The position numbers were made by a program, and so were the translations under genes. A stretch of 39,724 bases of DNA from Litorilinea aerophila (lineage in GTDB: Bacteria; Chloroflexota; Anaerolineae; Caldilineales; Caldilineaceae). The first letter of the stretch is position 1, and each line of letters starts with the position of its first letter. Location of the stretch: NCBI GenBank assembly GCA_945897075.1, contig CAMDEX010000020.1:1-39724 (forward strand), read 5' to 3'. Shown here piece after piece: positions 32,210-39,724 of the stretch. Under the pieces are notes generated by a model. The model did no database searches, was not told the origin of the DNA, and worked only from the letters and a program-made list of their open reading frames with translations.

Positions 32210-34608
32210 CTATTTGTACTCGCCGCCTGCTTCTGCGCCATCTGCCCTTTGGCCTGCGGCAGACCAGCCCGCTTCAGCAGCAGCGCGTTGAGCGTCACGG
32301 TGATCGTGCTGGCCGCCATCGCCAATGCCGCCCACTCCGGGCGCAGCAGAATGCCCAGGCTGTTGTAGAGAATCCCCCCGGCAATCGGGATGGCGATGAC
32401 GTTGTAGATGGCTGCCCAGAAGAGATTCTGCACGATTTTGCTGCGCACTTTGTGCGAGAGGGTGAGAGCCTTCACAATGTCATAGGGGTCGCTGCGCATA
32501 AGCACCACATCGGCGGTGTCGATGGCTACGTCTGTGCCGGCACCGATGGCGATGCCCACATCAGCCGTGGCCAGGGCCGGCGCGTCGTTGACCCCATCCC
32601 CCACCATCGCCACCCGTTTACCCTGGGCCTGCAATTCCTTCACTTTGTCCACCTTTTGGCTGGGCAGCACTTCGGCGATGACCGTATCAATACCCAGCGT
32701 GCGGGCGATGGCTTCGGCGGTGGCCTGGGCATCGCCGGTGAGCATCACCACTTCCAGCCCCATAGCGTGCAGGGCGGCCACAGTCTCGGCCGCGGTGGCT
32801 TTGGGCTTGTCGGCCAGCGCGATCAGACCGACCAGTTGGCCGTCGGCGGAGACATACGTCACTGTCTTGCCCTCGTGGGAAAGCCGCTCCACGTCGGCCT
32901 GCACGGACGCCACATCCGCGCCCTCTTTTGCCATCATCTTGGCGTTGCCGATGGCCAGCCGCCGTCCATCCACCTGGGCGAACGCGCCGTGGCCCGGCAG
33001 CGACTCGAAGCCGGTCATCGCGACGGCGGGCAGACTCCGCTCTTTTGCGCTGCGCACGATGGCTTGGGCCAGCGGGTGTTCAGAATCGCTTTCCAGTGCG
33101 GCCGCCTCGGCCAGCAGCGCCTCTTCGCTCATCTCTCCGGTGACGACCAGATCGGTCACAGAGGGATGGCCTTCGGTCAGGGTGCCGGTCTTGTCCATCA
33201 CAATCGTATCCAGCGTTGCCACCCCTTCCAGCGAGGTGGCGTCTTTGATCAGCACGCCGTGGCTGGCCCCCAGCCCCATACCTACGGTGATGGCGGTGGG
33301 GGTAGCCAGGGCCAGGGCATCCGGGCAGGCGATAACGACGGTCGCCACGGCCACAGTCAGGGCGAAAATCGGGTCCGCGCCCAGGAGCAGCCAGATGGTC
33401 AGGGCCAGCGCGCCGGAGCCGAGGGCGACAAAGACCAGATATTTGCCCACCTCATCGGCCAGACGCTGGGCGGGCGCTTTGCTGCTCTGGGCCGACTGCA
33501 CCATCTGCACGATGCGCGCCAGGGCTGTGTCCGCGCCCACATGTTCTGTCTTAAAACGGAAAGCGCCGGTGGTGTTGAGCGTGCCGCCGGTCACTTTGAC
33601 GCCCTCCTTCTTTTCCACAGGTACAGGCTCGCCGGTGATCATTGACTCGTCCACGTAGCTGCTGCCTTCGGTGACCACGCCATCCACGGGCACTTTCTCA
33701 CCGGGGCGCACCGCGATCAGATCGCCCACCCGCACCTCCTCCACGGGCATTTCGGACTCCTGCCCGTCGCGGATGACACGGGCTGTGGCCGGGGCCAGCT
33801 TGAGCAGAGAGGCAATGGCCTCGCCCGTGGCGTTGCGGGCGGCCATCTCCATCCAGTGGCCCAGCAGGCTGAAGGTGGTGAGCATCGCCGCCGCTTCGTA
33901 GAAGACTTCGCCCGCAAAGAGGAAGGTGGCTGCTACGCTGTAGACGTAAGCGGTCAGAATGCCGGTGGCGATGAGGGTCGCCATATTCACCTGCCAGCGG
34001 CGCAGGGCTGTCCACGCCACGGAGAGGAAAGGCCAGCCACCCCAGAAGACAACAGGGGTGGTGACAAGAAACTGGAAGAGTTCGTTGCGCAGGCCAAAGG
34101 GCGATGGCAGTGTGAGGCCAAAGAGCCGAGTGGCCAGAGGGGAGTAGGCCAGTTCGATGAGGGTCAGGACGAGGGTAGCCAAGAAGAGATTGCGCATAGT
34201 CGCCGCGCTGTGCGCGCCGTGACCCGCGTGTTCGTCATGGCCGGCGTCTTTATCCTGCATCGCATGGCCGGCGTGTTGATCGTGGCCTGTCTGCTTTGCC
34301 TGCTTGTCGTGCCCGGCGTGGCTGGCGCTATGCACCGGCCCGCCCTCCTGGCATAAAAAGCCGCAATGCTTCACCGCCTCTCGAATCGCATCCGGCGTTA
34401 TCTGGCCGGGATCGTAGCCCACCAGAAGTATGCCGGAAGTGCGGTTGAGGCTGACGCTGTGGACGCCGGGCGTGGCGGTCACATGCTCTTCGATATGCGG
34501 GCAGTCCGACGCCATCAAGTAGCTGGTGATCTCCAGTTCCAGTTCGGCGTGGCTGCTGGCAGTGTGAGAAGTGTGGGATGCGCTGTCGTGGTGCTGATGT
34601 TCAGACAT
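32206..34608 (-). CDS. P1B-type heavy-metal ATPase, CopA-like with CPD motif
   Basis: Metal-exporting ATPase of 800 residues, probably for Cu(I). Catalytic parts are intact: TGEPVPVEK, phosphorylation site D472 in [20 protein letters not shown] and [19 protein letters not shown]. The membrane metal motif is C428-P-D ([15 protein letters not shown]) instead of CPC. The helix-7/8 signatures YN and MxxST are near those of Cu(I) pumps. The N-terminal HMA has lost CxxC ([12 protein letters not shown]) and is followed by a linker with more than a dozen His (about 92-134). The ATG is preceded by GGAGG. A CsoR-type dyad lies upstream. Confidence 0.9.
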   Translation of the reverse strand: MSEHQHHDSASHTSHTASSHAELELEITSYLMASDCPHIEEHVTATPGVHSVSLNRTSGILLVGYDPGQITPDAIREAVKHCGFLCQEGGPVHSASHAGHDKQAKQTGHDQHAGHAMQDKDAGHDEHAGHGAHSAATMRNLFLATLVLTLIELAYSPLATRLFGLTLPSPFGLRNELFQFLVTTPVVFWGGWPFLSVAWTALRRWQVNMATLIATGILTAYVYSVAATFLFAGEVFYEAAAMLTTFSLLGHWMEMAARNATGEAIASLLKLAPATARVIRDGQESEMPVEEVRVGDLIAVRPGEKVPVDGVVTEGSSYVDESMITGEPVPVEKKEGVKVTGGTLNTTGAFRFKTEHVGADTALARIVQMVQSAQSSKAPAQRLADEVGKYLVFVALGSGALALTIWLLLGADPIFALTVAVATVVIACPDALALATPTAITVGMGLGASHGVLIKDATSLEGVATLDTIVMDKTGTLTEGHPSVTDLVVTGEMSEEALLAEAAALESDSEHPLAQAIVRSAKERSLPAVAMTGFESLPGHGAFAQVDGRRLAIGNAKMMAKEGADVASVQADVERLSHEGKTVTYVSADGQLVGLIALADKPKATAAETVAALHAMGLEVVMLTGDAQATAEAIARTLGIDTVIAEVLPSQKVDKVKELQAQGKRVAMVGDGVNDAPALATADVGIAIGAGTDVAIDTADVVLMRSDPYDIVKALTLSHKVRSKIVQNLFWAAIYNVIAIPIAGGILYNSLGILLRPEWAALAMAASTITVTLNALLLKRAGLPQAKGQMAQKQAASTNS

Positions 34609-34650
34609 TTTTCCTCCGCGGGCGTTTCCTCTGATACAAACCGATTGTCA

Positions 34651-34690
34651 CAGTATACCACATCCCACCCCCAGGGGGAGGGGTATACTG
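34651..34690. promoter_or_regulatory. CsoR/CueR-type copper operator candidate
   Basis: Outer arms CAGTATACC (34651-34659) and GGTATACTG (34682-34690) are perfect inverted repeats; the centre is CCCACCCCCAGGGGGAGGG, itself a near palindrome. G/C tracts bounded by GTATAC are characteristic of CsoR and related copper operators. TATACT boxes on both strands fit a -10 for the P1B ATPase gene, whose ATG is 43 bases away. Confidence 0.6.
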
Positions 34691-34740
34691 ACGTAGGGCA
34701 CACAGGCATTTTGGCGGGTTGAAGCAGGAGAAAATCCTTT

Positions 34741-35400
34741 TCAACCCGCTCTGTCCGCTTTCACAGCCCGGTAGAGAGAAAGCGGGCCGACGAAGGTGGT
34801 CAGATGGTCTGTTTCAGCGGTTTCGGCAAAGCCGCTCTCGGCCAGGAAAGCTGGCAGCAGACCGTCCAGATTGTCGGCGGTCTCTTCCAGATGGCGCGTG
34901 ATCCGGCTCACCCAGAAGGTGAGTGGGGTATGCGGCGGGCCAAAGTCCACGATGTGCAGCTCGCCGCCGGGAGAGAGTACCCGCCACACCTCGCGCAAAG
35001 TGCGCCGTTTCTGTTCCCGGTTCAGGTGATGCAGCATCAGGCTGGCCGTCACCCGCTGGAATGTGTTGTCCAGGTAGGGAAGGGAAAACGAAAGCCCTTG
35101 CGTCCAGGTGATCTCGACTCCGCTGCCTCTGGCTTTGGCGACAGCGATATCCAGCACCGCCGAATCGCCGTCCAGCCCGTGCAGCCTGGCCTGGGGATGG
35201 GTCTGGGCCAAGAGTAGAGTCAGCGTACCCGTACCGCAACCCAGGTCGAGTACCCGCATGTGCGGGTCAATCGCAGCCTGGGCGATGAGTTGTTGTTTGA
35301 AACGATCTTCCTGCATACCCCACTTCAAAACCGGATCGTAGAGCGGCGTGAGCCAATCAAAGCGCAGGGCTGGAATATAGGGAGCGGTCTGGTTGGTCAT
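34741..35400 (-). CDS. UbiE-like SAM-dependent methyltransferase
   Basis: Class I methyltransferase, 219 residues. SAM motif RVLDLGCGTGTLTLLLAQ (about 49-66), acidic LHGLDGDSAV, ASLMLHHLNRE, and LREVWRVLSPGGELHIVDFG near 137-156, all as in UbiE/Methyltransf_11. The substrate cannot be read from sequence; a quinone, lipid or metalloid are all possible. It follows the Met-rich gene on the same strand but is separated from it by a strong palindrome. ATG 35400 has AGGAGAATTC upstream. Confidence 0.85.
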   Translation of the reverse strand: MTNQTAPYIPALRFDWLTPLYDPVLKWGMQEDRFKQQLIAQAAIDPHMRVLDLGCGTGTLTLLLAQTHPQARLHGLDGDSAVLDIAVAKARGSGVEITWTQGLSFSLPYLDNTFQRVTASLMLHHLNREQKRRTLREVWRVLSPGGELHIVDFGPPHTPLTFWVSRITRHLEETADNLDGLLPAFLAESGFAETAETDHLTTFVGPLSLYRAVKADRAG

Positions 35401-35447
35401 TTGAATTCTCCTGCCCAGTTTCTGTGGGTTGCCTATCTACGATCCGA

Positions 35448-35483
35448 AAAGGGGCAGCTCAAGGATCCTTGAGCTGCCCCTTT
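35448..35483. terminator. Perfect 36-base palindrome
   Basis: AAAGGGGCAGCTCAAGGA followed at once by its exact reverse complement (18 bp per arm, no loop). It lies after the Met-rich gene and before the methyltransferase start, and most likely terminates the former, although perfect palindromes are also sites for mobile repeats. Confidence 0.7.
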
Positions 35484-35531
35484 GATGTTGCTTTCTGCCT
35501 GGAGCAGACAGGTTGCCTGCTATTCGACCAC

Positions 35532-37151
35532 CTACTCGCCCACGCCCCACGAGAAGATGCGGCTGGGTACAGCGGCGATCTCGGTTACATCCAGTTCCAG
35601 CGCGGTAACGCCGGTCTGTAGAATCTTGGCCCGGCCGGCAAAACTGAGCAGGCCGCTGACGTGATGGCCGGTATTTTCGCCTGGCGTCCATGCGGCTGGC
35701 TGATATTCGTTGCCCAGGTTGTCGCGCAGGAGCGCCAATTCAGCCAGGTCGTAGTTCAGTTCCCCAGAATGGGTATCGAGCACAACTTCAAAATCCAGGC
35801 TGGTCGCTGTCGCATCGGTCAGCGTAAGCGGTGTGACTTTGACGGTCACGCCGCCGCCCTCAATGCTCTGGGGTGCTGCTTCACCCGTAACGGTTGTCTC
35901 GGCCCCGGCAGAGGGAGGAGTTTGGCTGGGGGCTGTGCCGGTCATAGAGGAGGAAGAACCCATCTGGCCCATGCCTGCGCCTCCCATCATTCCTTCTCCC
36001 ATCATTCCATGCATTCGACACATCATCTGCATCATCTGGCCCATCATACCCATCATCGGGTCCATCTGCATCCCGCCGCCCATCGGCTTCATCGATTGGC
36101 TACCGGTCATGGGCATTGTGCCGGAGATGGGGCTGCTTCCCCCCATCATCTCCTCGCCCATCATCCCGTGCATTTTTTCCATCATCTGCATCATCTGGCC
36201 CATCATACCCATCATACCCATCATCGGGTCCATCTGCATCCCGCCGCCCATCGCTCCCATTGATTGGGTGCCGCTCATGGGCATTGTGTCTGTCATGGGC
36301 ATCGTACCGCTCATGGCGGCGCTTTCGCCCATCATGCCCGGCATCTGATCCATCATGTCGTGGCCCATCATGTCGTGCATCTGGCACATCATCTTCATCA
36401 TCGGCATCATTTGGCCCATCATGCCCATCATTGAGTCCATCGGCATCTCAGCGCCCATCGCTCCCATTGATTGGGTACCGCTCATGGGCATTGTGTCTGT
36501 CATGGGCATCGTACCGCTCATGGCGGCGCTTTCGCCCATCATGCCCGGCATCTGATCCATCATGCCGCTGCCCATCATGCCGTGCATCTGACACATCATC
36601 TCCATCATCGTCATCATCTTCATCATGGACATCATTTGACCCATCATGCCCATCATTGAGTCCATCAGCATATCGCCACCCATCGCTCCCATAGCGTGGG
36701 TGCCGGTCATAGGCATCATGCCGGTCATGGGTCTGCTTCCACCCATCATCGGCTGCATTTGCCCCATCATCCCTGTCATACGGGTCATGCTTTCCATCAT
36801 TGCGCCCGTCATGGCCTGACGATCTGCATCGGGCATGGATTTCATCTGCTCCATCATCGTTTGGTTGAGGCCCATCATGCCGTTGAGCATATTCATCATG
36901 GCGGGTGCCATCTGTTGGCGCGCGGCGTCGTCGGGTGCGGCTGCCATCATCGCCTCCATCTGGTCAAGCATTGTCTGCATAGCGTCCATCATGGGGGATG
37001 GATCGGTCTGGGCCGCTGGCTCTTCTTGGGGGAGGGGAGTCGCCGCGGGCGTGGTCTGCGCCTGGGCGCTGAAAGAGTTGCTGCCGATCACGGCTGTGAT
37101 CAGCAGCGCGGCAACCATCAATGCGTACACGACTGGCTTTCGTTTGAACAT
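35532..37151 (-). CDS. Exported methionine-rich repeat protein
   Basis: 539 residues, of which about 130 are Met by hand count, nearly all between residues 54 and 405. A signal peptide (about 1-32: hydrophobic VYALMVAALLITAVIG then AQAQ) sends it out of the cytoplasm. The middle is built of three to four units with MPGMMGESAAMSGTMPMTDT, then SMGAMG, then MMGMMGQMM, one or two Cys and CQMHDMMG. The C-terminal 110 residues are a normal beta-rich domain of a type I do not recognise. AGGAG precedes the ATG. The Met/His/Cys pattern suggests Cu(I) binding. Function is inferred. Confidence 0.82.
   Translation of the reverse strand: MFKRKPVVYALMVAALLITAVIGSNSFSAQAQTTPAATPLPQEEPAAQTDPSPMMDAMQTMLDQMEAMMAAAPDDAARQQMAPAMMNMLNGMMGLNQTMMEQMKSMPDADRQAMTGAMMESMTRMTGMMGQMQPMMGGSRPMTGMMPMTGTHAMGAMGGDMLMDSMMGMMGQMMSMMKMMTMMEMMCQMHGMMGSGMMDQMPGMMGESAAMSGTMPMTDTMPMSGTQSMGAMGAEMPMDSMMGMMGQMMPMMKMMCQMHDMMGHDMMDQMPGMMGESAAMSGTMPMTDTMPMSGTQSMGAMGGGMQMDPMMGMMGMMGQMMQMMEKMHGMMGEEMMGGSSPISGTMPMTGSQSMKPMGGGMQMDPMMGMMGQMMQMMCRMHGMMGEGMMGGAGMGQMGSSSSMTGTAPSQTPPSAGAETTVTGEAAPQSIEGGGVTVKVTPLTLTDATATSLDFEVVLDTHSGELNYDLAELALLRDNLGNEYQPAAWTPGENTGHHVSGLLSFAGRAKILQTGVTALELDVTEIAAVPSRIFSWGVGE
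35955..36815. repeat. Tandem repeat coding for Met-rich units
   Basis: The DNA of the Met-rich gene has long near-identical units, for example 36241-36360 against 36451-36561, both with ATTGATTGGGT, CCGCTCATGGGCATTGTGTC and the TCATGGCGGCGCTTTCGCCC block. ATCAT/GCCCATCAT triplet-like sequence links them. Copy number is likely to vary. Confidence 0.75.
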
Positions 37152-37397
37152 TCGATTCTCCTGGTGTGGGTGACTGAATTGAGTGCTTCATAGACAGGGT
37201 TCGAACCCCTGTTTGCCTTGAGTATGGCACAGAATTGTGAAGCAAATGTGAAGAGGAGATAGGCGCATTGTGTGGCTACGCCTGACGCCTCCCTACAATC
37301 ATCGCATATCCAATTCATATTCTCTTCACAATTGCGGGTTAGGATAGAGCAAGAGTGGGAAAGATTGATCCCCATCTGCGCGTGAAAAGGAGAGCCT
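37152..37397. promoter_or_regulatory. Divergent intergenic region
   Basis: 246 bases between the divergent Met-rich and NfeD-like genes. It contains a 12-base palindrome GGGTTCGAACCC (37197-37208) flanked by CA/CTG, and a repeat of TTCACAATT/AATTGTGAAG near 37224-37247 and 37322-37334. Both genes must be transcribed from here. I cannot assign promoters with confidence. Confidence 0.4.
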
Positions 37398-37766
37398 ATG
37401 TGGTGTCATCTTTTACTGGCTATGCCGCTGATCGGTCTTGGGCTCTTTTTCATCCTGCCCTTTTCCACGGCAGTGCTGCTCTACCTCGTCGTCGTTGCGT
37501 TCTCCCTGCTCCTCTACGTCAAGATTGTGGAGGCTATGCGCGCCCCGATTACGACAGACGCTGAGACGCTGGTGGGGCAGATTGTGATGACTGAGGCCGA
37601 CGGCTCCATCCATTGGAAAGGGGAATGGTGGACAGCCAGGCCTGCTTTCCCCAATCGCAGAGTGCGCATCATCGGCATTCAGGGATTGGTGGCGCAGGTT
37701 GTGCCCGTCCTGGACTCTGCTGATTTGTCCTTGGGGCAAGAGCCAATCCACACGAATCGCACCTAA
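37398..37766 (+). CDS. NfeD-like membrane protein
   Basis: Short NfeD-like protein of 122 residues: two close hydrophobic segments (about 4-40) and then an OB-type domain (LVGQIVMTEADGSIHWKGEW, RRVRIIGIQGLVAQVVPV). NfeD partners are normally membrane proteases or SPFH proteins, but neither is seen here. The ATG has AAAAGGAGAG 7 bases upstream. It heads a plus-strand run of small membrane proteins next to the metal genes and may take part in envelope stress response. Assignment rests on the C-terminal domain. Confidence 0.7.
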   Translation: MWCHLLLAMPLIGLGLFFILPFSTAVLLYLVVVAFSLLLYVKIVEAMRAPITTDAETLVGQIVMTEADGSIHWKGEWWTARPAFPNRRVRIIGIQGLVAQVVPVLDSADLSLGQEPIHTNRT

Positions 37767-37883
37767 ACTATTCATCATTCCTTCACAATCCGCTGGCATA
37801 TTACTGGTAGATGTATCCTCATACTTGAGATGCCTGACGGCAAATCAGTGATTGCCAATACCAAAGAGAAAAAGGAGATCGAA

Positions 37884-38138
37884 ATGATGGGATGGGATTT
37901 CGGCTGGGGCTGGATGTTCTTTGGCGGACTGATGATGGTTGTTTTCTGGGGCGGGCTGATTGCGCTGATTGTGTTCGCTGTGCGCGGACTGTCTGGCGGC
38001 GGCAACCAGGGCCGTTCGGGCGAACTGCCCGAGCGGAGGGCAACCCCCGATGCCCTGGAGATGCTCAAAACACGCTACGCCAAAGGCGAGATCACCCGTG
38101 AGGAATTCGAGACGATTCGCAAAGACTTGCAATCGTAA
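37884..38138 (+). CDS. SHOCT-domain membrane protein 1
   Basis: 84 residues: Trp/Gly/Met-rich N-terminus (MMGWDFGWGWMFFGG), one helix, a Gly/Arg linker, and a C-terminal SHOCT motif (DALEMLKTRYAKGEITREEF). SHOCT segments are short interaction modules in membrane proteins. ATG 37884 is chosen because AAAGGAG lies 7 bases upstream; an upstream frame to 37830 lacks this. It is directly followed by a second SHOCT gene. Likely an accessory in metal or envelope stress; no activity can be assigned. Confidence 0.78.
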   Translation: MMGWDFGWGWMFFGGLMMVVFWGGLIALIVFAVRGLSGGGNQGRSGELPERRATPDALEMLKTRYAKGEITREEFETIRKDLQS

Positions 38139-38164
38139 GCAAGATTATCAAGGAGGAACCCAAA

Positions 38165-38395
38165 ATGATGTTTGGCGGTGGTATGCTACTCGGCTGGCTT
38201 TTGCCGGTGATTTTACTCGTGCTGGGCGGCGCGTGGCTCTTCAACAATGGGACGTCGGTCAGCCGCAGTCGGGACAATGACTTCTACCCGCGCAATGGGG
38301 AGAAGACGCCTGAAGAAATTCTGCGGGAACGCTATGCAAAGGGCGAGATCACCCAAACTGAGTTCAAGGAAATGAGCGAAACCCTGCATCGCTGA
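38165..38395 (+). CDS. SHOCT-domain membrane protein 2
   Basis: 76 residues: one helix (about 5-27), a polar linker, and SHOCT (PEEILRERYAKGEITQTEFK). AAGGAGG lies 9 bases before the ATG. It is a clear diverged duplicate in layout of the gene 26 bases upstream, sharing RYAKGEIT. Both are probably cotranscribed. Confidence 0.78.
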   Translation: MMFGGGMLLGWLLPVILLVLGGAWLFNNGTSVSRSRDNDFYPRNGEKTPEEILRERYAKGEITQTEFKEMSETLHR

Positions 38396-38418
38396 CCTGT
38401 CAATCAGGCCAAAATACC

Positions 38419-38461
38419 CGGTGTGTCCCCGTCGATTCGTCGCTGGTACGGGGGCGCACCG
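38419..38461 (+). terminator. Hairpin with T-rich tail
   Basis: CGGTGTGTCCCCGT (38419-38432) pairs with ACGGGGGCGCACCG (38448-38461), 14 bp with two G-T pairs, followed by TTTTGT. It lies 24 bases after the second SHOCT gene and fits a factor-independent terminator. Confidence 0.65.
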
Positions 38462-38517
38462 TTTTGTAGAATCGTCGTGTGATTGAACAATCGTTTGCAA
38501 TGGAGAATGCCGAGAAA

Positions 38518-38928
38518 ATGAGCATTGAATATGGATTTCGTACAACCCTCCCTGTGGCGTATGCCCAGGCCATCCCTCTGGTAACAGACGCTCTCAAGAC
38601 AGAAGGTTTCGGCGTGTTGACCGAAATCGATGTGCAAGCGACAATGAAGAAGAAGTTGGATGTGGTGGTAAAACCTTATATCATTCTGGGTGCCTGCAAC
38701 CCGAAGCTGGCCTACCGGGGCTTGCAGGCCGAGCCGGAATTAGGGCTGCTTTTGCCCTGCAATGTGATCATCTATGACAACGGCGACGGTACGAGTACGG
38801 TCAGCATTGTTGATCCCTTACAGATGTTGGGCGTTGTGGGCAACCCCGCTTTGCAGCCCATCGCAGAGGAGGCCGACGGCCGTCTGCGCCGAGTACTAGC
38901 GGCTCTCTCCGTCCCGGTTCCTGCCTGA
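38518..38928 (+). CDS. DUF302 protein
   Basis: Cytoplasmic protein of about 136 residues matching DUF302: EYGFRTTLPVAYAQAIPLVT, EGFGVLTEIDVQATMKKKL, VKPYIILGACNPKLAYRGLQ and LLLPCNVIIYDNGDGTSTVS. The two Cys (in GACNP and LPCNV) are the conserved ones. DUF302 genes are common next to metal-resistance genes; no reaction is established. ATG 38518 is where homology starts; ATG 38500 and GTG 38479 are also in frame, and none has a strong ribosome-binding site. Confidence 0.85.
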   Translation: MSIEYGFRTTLPVAYAQAIPLVTDALKTEGFGVLTEIDVQATMKKKLDVVVKPYIILGACNPKLAYRGLQAEPELGLLLPCNVIIYDNGDGTSTVSIVDPLQMLGVVGNPALQPIAEEADGRLRRVLAALSVPVPA

Positions 38929-38954
38929 GTAGAGAGACGCTATCATCGCCTATG

Positions 38955-38994
38955 GCGAGTGTAGAGACACGGCCTACCGTGTCTCTACATTCGC
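38955..38994. repeat. GTAGAGACACGG palindromic repeat
   Basis: An 18-bp stem with one mismatch (38955-38972 and 38977-38994) around a CCTA loop, core TGTAGAGACACGG. The same style of palindrome is common between genes of cyanobacteria and Chloroflexota. It precedes the rhodanese gene by 38 bases and may end transcription from the DUF302 gene. Confidence 0.6.
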
Positions 38995-39032
38995 GCCAAC
39001 TACCGAACATCCATATAAGAAAGGAAACAGAC

Positions 39033-39494
39033 ATGAAACGCTTGACTGGCAATATAACAATTTTCGCCCTGGCCCTCTTCATTCTGGCCGCCTGTAGCAG
39101 CGCGCCACAAGCCCTTGCCCCGCTGGGCACAACGGAAGCGTCCCAGCTAACTCTACCCGACACGCCCAAGAACAGCGACGGCTATGTGGACATTACGGTC
39201 GAGCAATTGGCCCCGCTTCTGGAAGAGAACAAGAATTTCACCCTCGTCAATGTACACATCCCCTACGATGGCGAGCTGCCCAAGACCGATCTCTTCCTCC
39301 CTTTCGATCAGATCACAGCCGAGTTGGGGCAGCTACCCGACAAGAACGCAGTCATCGTACTCTATTGTCGCAGCGGCAATATGAGTACCCAGGCCGCGGT
39401 GAAATTAACCGCAGCAGGCTACACCCAAGTCTATGAACTGGACGGCGGCTTCAACGCCTGGCAGGCCGCGGGGTATACACTGTTGAGCCAGTAG
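39033..39494 (+). CDS. Rhodanese-like lipoprotein
   Basis: 153-residue exported protein with signal peptide and lipobox ILAAC (C21) followed by one rhodanese domain. VDITVEQLAPLL and TLVNVHIPYDGELP start the fold; the active-site Cys is in IVLYCRSGNMS, then AAGYTQVYELDGGFNAWQAAGY. It probably handles sulfane sulfur outside the membrane. ATG 39033 has AAGGAAAC 7 bases upstream; the longer frame to 38952 overlaps a palindrome. It ends the metal-associated block. Confidence 0.9.
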   Translation: MKRLTGNITIFALALFILAACSSAPQALAPLGTTEASQLTLPDTPKNSDGYVDITVEQLAPLLEENKNFTLVNVHIPYDGELPKTDLFLPFDQITAELGQLPDKNAVIVLYCRSGNMSTQAAVKLTAAGYTQVYELDGGFNAWQAAGYTLLSQ

Positions 39495-39524
39495 TACCGG
39501 TTGACGGCAAAAGAGAGGATGTCA

Positions 39525-39568
39525 ATGAAAAAGCATCGACACAGAATTCCGTGTCGGTGCTTTTTCAT
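39525..39568 (+). terminator. Hairpin terminator
   Basis: ATGAAAAAGCATCGACAC (39525-39542) pairs with GTGTCGGTGCTTTTTCAT (39551-39568), 18 bp with one G-T pair. The T-run sits in the right arm. It follows the rhodanese gene by 30 bases. Confidence 0.75.
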
Positions 39569-39675
39569 TCCTTCCCTAGCAGTTTGTCGGAGAAAGGTAT
39601 GCAAAAACGAACAAAGTGAATAGAATAGAAAGCCAGAGTGAATCGATTGCAGAGATGCGAAAGGGAGAAAAAAGA

Positions 39676-39724
39676 ATGGCCCGCAAATTCATAGATGTCG
39701 ACTACGAAGCCACACTGGAAATGC
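39676..39724 (+). CDS. Truncated gene at right edge
   Basis: An ATG with GGGAG 9-10 bases upstream opens a frame (MARKFIDVDYEATLEM) running off the window. The start vaguely resembles transposases of the IS1182/IS5 kind, and the preceding 39590-39660 sequence lacks any other gene, which would fit the left end of an insertion sequence. Sixteen residues are too few to decide. Confidence 0.4.
   Translation, partial: MARKFIDVDYEATLEM

Noticed and set aside
32452-33658. Long plus-strand frames opposite the P1B ATPase
   Set aside because: Low-complexity Ala/Ser/Gly/His-rich translations typical of antisense frames in GC-rich genes; all motifs are on the minus strand.
36241-36561. CRISPR or mobile repeats in the Met-rich gene
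   Set aside because: The repeats keep the coding frame and encode the same peptide units, so they are protein-coding duplications.
35661-36694. Plus-strand His/Ser/Ile-Pro-rich frames opposite the Met-rich gene
   Set aside because: They are the reverse reading of ATG-rich codons. The minus frame has a signal peptide, a ribosome-binding site and a folded-looking C-terminal domain.
37195-37211. tRNA T-arm-like sequence (CAGGG-TTCGAAC-CCCTG)
   Set aside because: No matching acceptor, D or anticodon arms in the flanking 80 bases and no CCA. It is better read as a short palindrome in the 5' region of the Met-rich gene.

Overview
The window is GC-rich, densely coded DNA with no rRNA, tRNA or CRISPR array that I can see. 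The style suggests a filamentous member of the Chloroflexota (Anaerolineae/Caldilineae type): Thr-Pro-rich surface lipoproteins, a sortase, CHAT and MoxR/VWA proteins, TGA in use as a normal stop, and many short palindromic and heptamer-like repeats in and between genes. The organism is an inference from style, not from a marker gene.

Layout. (1) 1-12.4 kb, plus strand: an exopolysaccharide and cell-envelope block with an FkbM methyltransferase, a decayed glycosyltransferase scar, a second methyltransferase, an ExoA-like GT2, a DegT/StrS aminotransferase, a PglC/WcaJ-type sugar-phosphate transferase, a WbpM/FlaA1-like dehydratase, a Thr-Pro-repeat protein with a TolB-like propeller, a Wzb-like phosphatase, a LysM lipoprotein, PlsC and a sortase with a lipobox-like sequence. 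(2) 12.4-24.2 kb, minus strand: a quinone oxidoreductase; a TOPRIM-like plus AAA ATPase pair resembling two-gene defence modules; glcD and glcE without glcF; and a cox-type accessory set (MoxR ATPase, VWA protein, XdhC split into two genes around a TPR protein) without any molybdo-hydroxylase subunits; then an unrecognised protein and a small P-loop kinase-like protein. (3) 24.5-26.1 kb, minus strand: a CHAT (caspase-like) protein. (4) 26.3-39.5 kb: a metal (probably copper) handling and redox island with a PCYCGC lipoprotein, a CuA-cytochrome c fusion, a DUF1573 protein with an in-frame TGA that looks like selenocysteine, a two-component system, an HMA protein, a DUF2085 membrane protein, a P1B ATPase with an altered CPD metal motif and a CsoR-type dyad upstream, a methyltransferase, a very methionine-rich exported repeat protein, NfeD-like and SHOCT proteins, a DUF302 protein and a rhodanese lipoprotein. 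The right edge cuts into another gene.

The observations most worth following are the candidate selenoprotein (Cys-Sec pair followed 12 bases later by a perfect 7-bp hairpin with a GTG loop), the Met-rich repeat protein, the CPD P1B ATPase, the low-complexity repeats inserted in frame in enzymes (including about 40 residues just before the catalytic lysine of the DegT aminotransferase), and dispersed intergenic repeats that supply the start of one gene and the stop of another.
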